Positions 1 to 4,918 of a stretch of DNA of 8,775 nucleotides are shown here, one piece after another (positions within the stretch are counted from its first letter, which is position 1; every line of letters starts with the position of its first letter). The notes beneath the pieces are model-generated. The model ran no database searches, was not told the origin of the DNA, and saw only the letters and a list, made by a program, of their open reading frames with translations. Made by a program: the position numbers and the translations under genes. Source of the stretch: CAZOJJ01 sp964580105 (lineage in GTDB: Bacteria > Bacteroidota > Rhodothermia > Rhodothermales > Rubricoccaceae); the NCBI GenBank assembly GCA_964580105.1, contig CAZOJJ010000086.1, positions 1-8,775 of the forward strand. Direction: 5' to 3'.

Positions 1-56
1 CTCCTGCCCACCGTCTCCTGCCCACCGTCTCCTGCCCACCGTCTCCTGCCCACCGG
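1..56. repeat. 14-bp tandem repeat, four copies, abutting a start codon
   Basis: Four head-to-tail copies of ctcctgcccaccgt fill positions 1-14, 15-28, 29-42 and 43-56. The fourth ends in g instead of t. The array begins at the window edge, so it may continue to the left. It ends exactly at the ATG at 57 and therefore occupies the whole leader and ribosome-binding region of the CoA ligase gene; no purine-rich Shine-Dalgarno is present. One plus-strand frame is open from position 1 and stops with the TGA at 58-60, so the array could also be the tail of an upstream gene ending in an ATGA overlap. That reading is weak because a 14-bp unit changes frame in each copy. Confidence 0.9.
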
Positions 57-1703
57 ATGACCCCCTCCGCTCACACCGACACGTTCGCCCGCGACCGCCT
101 CCCGCCGAAGGCCCTCTGGCCTGACTTCCTGCGTCCCGCAGGCTCCGCCTTCGACTACCCCGAGCGTCTCAACTGCGCCGTTGAACTCCTCGACCGGACC
201 ATCGAGGCGGGCCACGGCGACCGGCCGCTGCTCCACTACGACGGCGGTGCGTGGACCTACGCGCAGTTCCGCGAGAAGGTGGACCGCCTCGCGCACGTGC
301 TGGTGGACGACCTCGGCCTCGTCCCGGGCAACCGCGTGCTCCTGCGCGGGCCGAACACGCCGATGTTCGCCGCCTGCTGGTTCGCCGTCGTCAAGGCCGG
401 CGGCATCGTCGTGGCTACGATGCCGCTGCTGCGGGCCTACGAGCTGACGTACACCTGCGAGAAGGCGCGGATCGCCCTCGCGCTCTGCGACGCCGGCTGG
501 GCCGACGAGATGGAGAAGACGCTGGCGGCGAGCGACGTGCTGGAGCGCGTCGTCTACTTCGACGCCGACCCCGAGGCGGAGCCCGAGGCGGGCCGCCTCG
601 AAGCGCGGATGGCCGAAAAGCCGGACCGCTTCGAGGCCGTAGATACGGCGGCGGACGACGTGGCGCTCATCGCCTTCACGAGCGGGACGACGGGCCAGGC
701 GAAGGCCACGATGCACTTCCACCGCGACGTCCTCGCCATCTGCGACGCCTTCCCGCGCTCGTGCATGGACGTCACGCCGGACGACGTCTTCACCGGCTCG
801 CCGCCGCTGGCCTTCACCTTCGGCCTCGGCGGCCTCCTCCTCTTTCCGATGCGCTTCGGTGCCTCGACCACCTTCCCCACGAAGCCCGGCGTGGACGGCC
901 TGCTCGACGCCATCCGGCGCCACCGCGCCACCGTCTGCTTCACCTCCCCGACGGCCTACCGCGCCCTCCTCGGGCGGCTCGCCGAGGCCGACCTCTCCAG
1001 CCTCCGCCAGTGCGTCTCGGCCGGCGAGGCCCTCCCCGCGCCCACCTTCCACGCCTGGCACGAGGCCACCGGCATAAAAATCATCGACGGCATCGGCTCG
1101 ACGGAGATGCTGCACATCTTCATCTCCGCGCCGCCGGACGCCATCAAGCCGGGTGCGACCGGAAAGCCGATCCCCGGCTACGAGGCGAAGGTCGTAGACC
1201 GCGAGGGCCGCCAGGTCGAGCCCGGCACCATCGGCCTCCTCGCCGTGCGCGGGCCGACGGGCTGCCGCTACCTCGACGACGCCGACCGCCAGCGCGAGTA
1301 CGTCAAGGACGGCTGGAACTACCCCGGCGACGCCTACCTCGTGGACGAAGAGGGCTACTTCCACTACCAGGCCCGCACCGACGACCTCATCGTGACCGCG
1401 GGCTACAACGTCGCCGGCCTCCAGGTGGAGAGCGTGCTCTTGAAGCACGAGGCCGTCGCCGAGTGCGGTGTGATCGGCGTGCCGGACGACGACCGGGGGC
1501 AGATCGTCAAGGCCTTCGTCGTCCTCCGCGACGGCTACACCCCGAGCGACGACCTGGCGAAGTCGCTGCAGGACTTCGTCAAGGGGGAGATCGCGCCGTA
1601 CAAGTACCCGCGTGCCATTCAGTTCATGGAGGCGCTGCCGCGGACGCAGACGGGCAAGCTCCAGCGCTTTCGGCTGCGGGAGATGGAGCCGCCGTCCGCC
1701 TGA
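57..1703 (+). CDS. AMP-forming aromatic acid-CoA ligase (2-aminobenzoate/benzoate-CoA ligase family)
   Basis: This 548-aa cytoplasmic enzyme of the ANL adenylate-forming superfamily should activate an aromatic carboxylate with ATP and CoA to its CoA thioester, the entry step of aerobic or hybrid anthranilate/benzoate catabolism. The phosphate-binding A3 loop TSGTTGQAK lies at residues 208-216, followed by MHFHRD, which is typical of the benzoate/2-aminobenzoate ligase group. Other core motifs are A5 GIGSTE (345-350), NYPGD with the ribose-binding Asp (421-425), the hinge ARTDD (439-443), GYN (449-451) and the catalytic Lys534 in QTGK. Length matches the family (about 540-550 aa) and all core motifs are intact. 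The ATG at 57 was chosen because the 14-bp array lies directly before it. No other aromatic-degradation gene is in the window; partners, if any, would lie to the left. The substrate (2-aminobenzoate, benzoate or a relative) cannot be decided from motifs alone. Confidence 0.9.
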   Translation: MTPSAHTDTFARDRLPPKALWPDFLRPAGSAFDYPERLNCAVELLDRTIEAGHGDRPLLHYDGGAWTYAQFREKVDRLAHVLVDDLGLVPGNRVLLRGPNTPMFAACWFAVVKAGGIVVATMPLLRAYELTYTCEKARIALALCDAGWADEMEKTLAASDVLERVVYFDADPEAEPEAGRLEARMAEKPDRFEAVDTAADDVALIAFTSGTTGQAKATMHFHRDVLAICDAFPRSCMDVTPDDVFTGSPPLAFTFGLGGLLLFPMRFGASTTFPTKPGVDGLLDAIRRHRATVCFTSPTAYRALLGRLAEADLSSLRQCVSAGEALPAPTFHAWHEATGIKIIDGIGSTEMLHIFISAPPDAIKPGATGKPIPGYEAKVVDREGRQVEPGTIGLLAVRGPTGCRYLDDADRQREYVKDGWNYPGDAYLVDEEGYFHYQARTDDLIVTAGYNVAGLQVESVLLKHEAVAECGVIGVPDDDRGQIVKAFVVLRDGYTPSDDLAKSLQDFVKGEIAPYKYPRAIQFMEALPRTQTGKLQRFRLREMEPPSA

Positions 1704-1759
1704 ACCTCCGGGACGGATCGTCATTAGAAGCGAACCTGCCGAGCCAGCCCTGCGGATCG

Positions 1760-2749
1760 ATGCGTACGCTCCTCGCTGCCGTCCTGACCCTCCCGTTCCT
1801 GCTCGTCCCCGAGGCGCACGCCCAGCCCGCCGCCGCGACGATCACCGAATGGGCCGTGCCGTGGCCCGAGTCCCGCCCGCGCGATCCCGTCGTGGATGCG
1901 CAGGGGCGTGTCTGGTTCGTCGGCCAGCGCAGCCACTACGTCGCCCGCCTCGACCCCGAAACGGGCGGCTTCCAGCGGTTCGACCTCAAGGACGGCGACG
2001 GCCCGCACAACGTCATCGTCGGCCCCGACGGGGCGCTCTGGTACGCGGGCAACACGGCCGCGCACATCGGCCGCCTCGACCCCGCGACCGGCGCGATCAC
2101 GCGCTTCCCGACGCCCGAGGACCGCGCCCGCGACCCCCACACGCTGAGCTTCGATGCGGCGGGTCGCCTCTGGTTCACGGCCCAGGGCGCCAACCACGTC
2201 GGCCGCCTCGACCCCGCTACGGGCGAGGTCGAACTCGCCGCCGTACCCACCGAGCGTGCCCGGCCCTACGGCATCGTCGTTGCGCCGGACGGAACGCCGT
2301 GGGTGGCCGCCTTCGGGACGAACAAGCTCGTGGCCGTGGACCCGCAGACACTCGCGCTGCGCGAGTACGCCCTCCCGCGCGAGAACGCGCGTCCGCGCCG
2401 GCTGGCCGTCACGACCGACGGCGCCGTGTGGTACGTGGACTACGCCGGCGGCCACCTCGGCCGCCTCGACCCCGCCACGGGCGACGTCGAGGAGTGGGTG
2501 ATGCCGGGCGGCGAGGGGGCGCGCCCCTACGCCATGGCCGCCGACGACCGCGACCGCCTCTGGTTCTTCGAGACCGGCGCGACGCCCAACCGGCTCGTCG
2601 GCTTCGACCCGGCCACCGCGTCGTTCATCGAGGGGCCGACGGTCGAGAGCGGCGGCGGCACGGTGCGCCACATGGTCTTCGACCCGGCCTCGGGTGCTCT
2701 CTGGTTCGGCACCGACACCAACACCATTGGCCGTGCGGTGCTCCACTGA
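1760..2749 (+). CDS. secreted virginiamycin-B-lyase-like beta-propeller protein
   Basis: This 329-aa exported protein belongs to the Vgb/streptogramin-lyase-like propeller family. Residues 1-21 form a signal peptide (MRTLLAAVLTLPFLLVPEAHA) with an AHA|Q cleavage site, which fixes the ATG at 1760. Seven blades are visible from W-F/Y/V strand motifs at W52, W94, W138, W181, W224, W268 and W315, most followed by a GRLDPATG turn (e.g. 104-111, 148-155, 234-241). Staphylococcal Vgb uses two His and two Glu in its last blades. Here the corresponding places read RPYAM (Tyr257), TVRHM (Val302, His304) and FGTDT (Asp319), so lyase activity on streptogramins should not be assumed. His83 (GPHNV) and Asp125/His127 (DPHTL) form a similar pair in blades 2-3. 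The gene starts 56 bp after the CoA ligase and its end overlaps the next gene, so the three may be cotranscribed. Its substrate is unknown; it may bind a ligand or be an unrelated lyase. Confidence 0.87.
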   Translation: MRTLLAAVLTLPFLLVPEAHAQPAAATITEWAVPWPESRPRDPVVDAQGRVWFVGQRSHYVARLDPETGGFQRFDLKDGDGPHNVIVGPDGALWYAGNTAAHIGRLDPATGAITRFPTPEDRARDPHTLSFDAAGRLWFTAQGANHVGRLDPATGEVELAAVPTERARPYGIVVAPDGTPWVAAFGTNKLVAVDPQTLALREYALPRENARPRRLAVTTDGAVWYVDYAGGHLGRLDPATGDVEEWVMPGGEGARPYAMAADDRDRLWFFETGATPNRLVGFDPATASFIEGPTVESGGGTVRHMVFDPASGALWFGTDTNTIGRAVLH

Positions 2750-3308
2750 CAGAGGCGCCCGCCGTGGACTACTCGTTGGCCTGGCCGGCCTCGGGATGCT
2801 CCTCGCGGCGATGGCTCCGGTGCCCGGCACCGTCTATCCCGACCGGCCGGCTCCCGCGCACACGGGTGGCTTCGGCGAGCCGACGTGCCTGGCGTGCCAC
2901 TTCGACGGCGACCTCAATCCGACCGGCGGGGCACTCCGCGTCGAGGGCTGGCCGGATGCGCCCGAGCCCGGCGCGGTCTACGAACTGGCCGTTCGGCTGG
3001 AGCACGAGGCGATGGAACGCGCCGGTTTCCAACTGGCCGTCCGCACGGCCGACGGCACGCAGGCCGGTACGCTCGCGCCCGCCGACGGCCGCAGCGCCGT
3101 GACCGGGGCCGGCGGAGTCGTCTACCTCCACCACACCCTCGCCGGGACGGAGCCGACGGCTCCGGGCGAGGCGGTCTGGCGCTTCGCGTGGACGGCGCCC
3201 GAGGCCCGTGCGCCGTTTCGTCTCCACGTCGCCGCCAACGCGGCCAACGGCGACGCCTCGGCCTTCGGTGACGCGATCTACGCAGACGCGCTCGGCGCTG
3301 CGCCCTGA
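2733..3308 (+). CDS. exported CxxCH haem-motif protein with Reeler / choice-of-anchor-V domain
   Basis: About 191 aa. Using the GTG at 2733, the N-terminus has a basic stretch (RGARRG, 7-12) and a hydrophobic segment (LLVGLAGLGMLLAAMA, 13-28), which is a signal peptide or membrane anchor. An ATG at 2694 would add 13 residues that only shadow the upstream gene. The ATG at 2796 would remove most of the basic and hydrophobic part, so 2733 is preferred though not certain. One c-type haem-binding motif, CLACH (52-56), sits in a GEPTCLACHFDGDLN context. The rest matches the Reeler-like domain of choice-of-anchor-V proteins: YELAVRLEH (83-91), GFQLAVRT (98-105), LHHT (132-135), WRFAWTAP (149-156) and the signature ANAANGD (168-174) with GDAIYA (179-184). 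It is probably a periplasmic or surface-exposed monohaem protein; its electron partner is unknown. It overlaps the propeller gene by 17 bp, which suggests coupled translation. No C-terminal sorting signal is seen. Confidence 0.8.
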   Translation: MRCSTDRGARRGLLVGLAGLGMLLAAMAPVPGTVYPDRPAPAHTGGFGEPTCLACHFDGDLNPTGGALRVEGWPDAPEPGAVYELAVRLEHEAMERAGFQLAVRTADGTQAGTLAPADGRSAVTGAGGVVYLHHTLAGTEPTAPGEAVWRFAWTAPEARAPFRLHVAANAANGDASAFGDAIYADALGAAP

Positions 3309-3320
3309 GCCGAGAGGGCG
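3301..3320 (+). terminator. possible stem-loop over the stop codon, weak terminator
   Basis: A perfect 6-bp stem, CGCCCT (3301-3306) and AGGGCG (3315-3320), encloses an 8-nt loop, and the TGA stop at 3306-3308 spans the stem-loop junction. No T-tract follows, so it is at best a weak terminator or RNA-stabilising hairpin. The short stem could occur by chance in such GC-rich DNA. Confidence 0.25.
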
Positions 3321-3326
3321 TCTGCG

Positions 3327-3379
3327 GCGAAGGTGAACCCGGGCGAAGGTGAACCTGGGCGAAGGTGAACCCGGGCGAA
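3327..3379. repeat. 16-bp tandem repeat, three copies plus a partial one
   Basis: Three copies of gcgaaggtgaacccgg lie at 3327-3342, 3343-3358 (one c-to-t change) and 3359-3374, followed by the partial copy gcgaa (3375-3379). The array fills about half of the 108-bp gap between the haem/Reeler gene and the Rof-like gene and ends 37 bp before the latter's ATG. Each unit carries aaggtg, which resembles a Shine-Dalgarno core, but it lies too far upstream to serve the ATG at 3417. Confidence 0.92.
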
Positions 3380-3416
3380 CGTTCGGCGTTGGCTTCCGCC
3401 GTCTTACGCCTTCGTC

Positions 3417-3668
3417 ATGCCCGACCGGCCTACGCCGTACACGCCCATCGACTGCGGCTTCCACGACCGACTCGAGCACTGGGCCGTTCGCCGGACGCCC
3501 GTCGAGGTGGTCTGGGTTGCAGACGGCGCAGAACACCGCGCCACGGCCCGCATCGCCGACGTCTACGCCGAACACGGTGCCGACTACCTCCGCCTCGACG
3601 ACGGTACGGTGATCCGGCTGGACCGCCTCGTCGCGGTGGGCGGCGTCCCGCTTCCGGGCGTGTGTTGA
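3417..3668 (+). CDS. rof: Rho-binding antiterminator (Rof/YaeO family)
   Basis: This 83-aa cytoplasmic protein matches the Rof (YaeO) family in length and layout (the E. coli protein is about 85 aa). The family signature Y-x-P-I-x-C is present as YTPIDC at residues 8-13, followed by DRLE (17-20). It is followed by a small beta-barrel core: VEVVWVADGAEHRATARIADVY (29-50), then ADYLRLDDG (55-63) and VIRLDRLVAV (65-74). In E. coli, Rof binds the Rho hexamer and blocks its contact with RNA, reducing Rho-dependent termination; the same role is inferred here. The ATG at 3417 lies just before the conserved motif and no longer N-terminus is expected. The gene stands alone after a tandem-repeat gap and converges on the SDR gene 37 bp away. 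The C-terminus ends in Cys83. The family call is strong, but function in this lineage is untested. Confidence 0.85.
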   Translation: MPDRPTPYTPIDCGFHDRLEHWAVRRTPVEVVWVADGAEHRATARIADVYAEHGADYLRLDDGTVIRLDRLVAVGGVPLPGVC

Positions 3669-3705
3669 GGGGACGTGTTGGGGGGAGGGGACGCCGGACC
3701 CTCGG

Positions 3706-4599
3706 TCAGGCGACGGGCACCGCAGCCGGGTCGGAGGCCCGCTGAAAGCGGAGGCGGAGCTTGCCCTTCGGCGGACGCCGGATCTCCTTCGGCACCTCGC
3801 TGCCGGGCAGGCCGTGCACGATGGTCGTCGCGCCGTCCACCAGCCAGAGCGCGCCGGTGACGTAGCTCGCCTCGTCGGAGGCGAGGAAGGCGTAGACGTT
3901 GGCGACCTCCTCGGTCGTCCCGCGCCGCCCGAGCGCGGTGGACAGCACGACGGTCTCCTCCGTCTGCTCGTCCATCGGGCCTGTCTCTTCGTGCGTCCAA
4001 CTCGTGTCGATGGGGCCGGGACAGACGCAGTTGGCGCGGACGCCGTACTTCCCCTGTTCGCCCGCCACGCCCTTCATGAACGCGTGAATCCACGCCTTGG
4101 TGGAGCCGTAGGGCGTGAACGTCGGGGAGCCGTTCCAGCCCGCCTCGGAGCCCGCCGAGACGACGTTGCCCTGCGTCTTCTGCAATTCGGGGAGGGCCGC
4201 TCGCGTCATGTGGAAGACGGAGTAGATGTTGTTGTGGACGAGCTTCTCGAAGTCCTCGGCGGGGTACGCCTGGAGCTCGGCCAGCGCGGGCAGCGCGCCC
4301 GCGTTGTTGACGAGCACGTCGAGCTTCCCGAACGCGTCGATGGCGGCGCGGACGCAGGCCACGGCCGTGTCTCGACGGGCTACATCCCCCTCGAAGACGG
4401 CCACGCGGACGCCGGGGTACTGCGCCCGGATGTCGCTCGCGACCTCCTCCAGCGGGTCGCCGGGGAGGCCGTTGAGAAGGACGCTCGCGCCCTCGTAGGC
4501 AAACTTGTGGGCGATGGCCTCGCCGATGCCGGTCCCGGCTCCGGTAATGAGGGCGGCCTTGCCGGCGAGGCGCCCGTGGGCGTTCGGTTGCATGGGCAT
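3706..4599 (-). CDS. SDR family oxidoreductase (classical short-chain dehydrogenase)
   Basis: This 297-aa NAD(P)-dependent short-chain dehydrogenase/reductase is cytoplasmic. The Rossmann glycine motif TGAGTGIG is at residues 19-26, GDV (71-73) contacts the adenine and NNAG is at 98-101. The catalytic set is Asn124 (or Asn123), Ser151, Tyr164 and Lys168 (YGSTK), followed by PGPIDT (194-199) and the usual C-terminal LWLVDGAT (251-258). After beta-2 the sequence LNGLPGD has neither the typical Asp nor a basic pair, so cofactor preference is unclear. About 35 residues (263-297, with KEIRRPPKGKLRLR) extend past the usual family end as a basic tail. ATGs at 4599 and 4593 are both possible; an open frame reaching 4911 is discarded as non-protein-like. 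The gene converges on rof, and its leader contains an inverted repeat at 4641-4666. The substrate is not recognisable; FabG-like or sugar dehydrogenase activity are alternatives. Confidence 0.88.
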   Translation of the reverse strand: MPMQPNAHGRLAGKAALITGAGTGIGEAIAHKFAYEGASVLLNGLPGDPLEEVASDIRAQYPGVRVAVFEGDVARRDTAVACVRAAIDAFGKLDVLVNNAGALPALAELQAYPAEDFEKLVHNNIYSVFHMTRAALPELQKTQGNVVSAGSEAGWNGSPTFTPYGSTKAWIHAFMKGVAGEQGKYGVRANCVCPGPIDTSWTHEETGPMDEQTEETVVLSTALGRRGTTEEVANVYAFLASDEASYVTGALWLVDGATTIVHGLPGSEVPKEIRRPPKGKLRLRFQRASDPAAVPVA

Positions 4600-4640
4600 C
4601 GAGGGAAGGGGGAGGTCCGTTGGATCGGCAGGACCCGGGG

Positions 4641-4666
4641 TCCGTTCCGGGCGCGATGGGAACGGA
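4641..4666 (-). promoter_or_regulatory. inverted repeat upstream of the SDR gene, possible operator
   Basis: TCCGTTCC (4641-4648) and GGAACGGA (4659-4666) are perfect 8-bp inverted arms around a 10-nt spacer. The site lies 42-67 bases upstream of the SDR start at 4599, a usual place for a dimeric repressor. It is followed on the plus strand by ggtttt, so a plus-strand hairpin with a short T run is an alternative, but no plus-strand gene ends nearby (rof ends almost 1 kb earlier). The operator role is inferred. Confidence 0.4.
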
Positions 4667-4706
4667 GGTTTTCCTGAAAGGACGGCGGGCCGGGTGGCGG
4701 CGCGGG

Positions 4707-4718
4707 GGCCGTACGGCC
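4707..4718. promoter_or_regulatory. 12-bp perfect palindrome GGCCGTACGGCC
   Basis: A perfect self-complementary 12-mer about 110 bp upstream of the SDR start. It could be a protein-binding site or restriction-related sequence. Palindromes of G and C arise easily in this composition, so the call is weak. Confidence 0.25.
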
Positions 4719-4837
4719 GAGCGGTCCCCGTTTGGATCGGGCATACCGTTGATGGCAGCGCCCTGCGTGTCGTCTTCGCCGGCCTGTGGTTCAGCGTTCC
4801 CACCTCTGCCTGCTCCTCGCGCCCGAGGCGGGGCGGG

Positions 4838-4873
4838 TGACCGTCCCACGCCGCCTGACCGTCCCACGCCGCC
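4838..4873. repeat. 18-bp direct duplication
   Basis: Two identical adjacent copies of tgaccgtcccacgccgcc occupy 4838-4855 and 4856-4873, followed by the first bases of a third (tgac). The duplication lies in the gap downstream of the kinase stop and upstream of the SDR gene. It codes for nothing recognisable. Confidence 0.88.
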
Positions 4874-4918
4874 TGACGTTGTCCGGGAGCCGTCGGGGCC
4901 GTTGCCCTCACGGGGGGC

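Larger units (their letters stand above)
4600..4918. other. 319-bp intergenic region upstream of the SDR gene
   Basis: No convincing gene was found on either strand; open frames here have Arg/Pro/Gly-rich translations with no domain. It is bounded by the SDR start and the kinase stop, both minus strand, so it should hold the SDR promoter and the end of the sigma-kinase transcript. It contains a short hairpin ggacc-cgg-ggtcc (4631-4643), an 8-bp inverted repeat (4641-4666), a 12-bp palindrome (4707-4718) and an 18-bp duplication (4838-4873). No clear -10/-35 pair or T-tailed terminator could be assigned. Confidence 0.7.

Noticed and set aside
1..56. CRISPR-like array
   Set aside because: The units are directly adjacent with no spacers and there are no cas genes.
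251..1759. Propeller gene starting at 251
   Set aside because: The frame is open by chance through the CoA ligase gene; the signal peptide at 1760 marks the true start.
1760..2749. Streptogramin antibiotic resistance gene (vgb)
   Set aside because: It has a signal peptide and lacks the Vgb catalytic residues at the known positions; most such environmental homologues are not resistance enzymes.
4631..4672. Intrinsic terminator on the plus strand (hairpins followed by tttt)
   Set aside because: No plus-strand gene ends nearby and the T run is short; a role in the SDR leader is more likely.
4600..4911. Extension of the SDR gene to 4911
   Set aside because: The Rossmann fold begins within 20 residues of the ATG at 4599; the added sequence has no domain and crosses tandem duplications.
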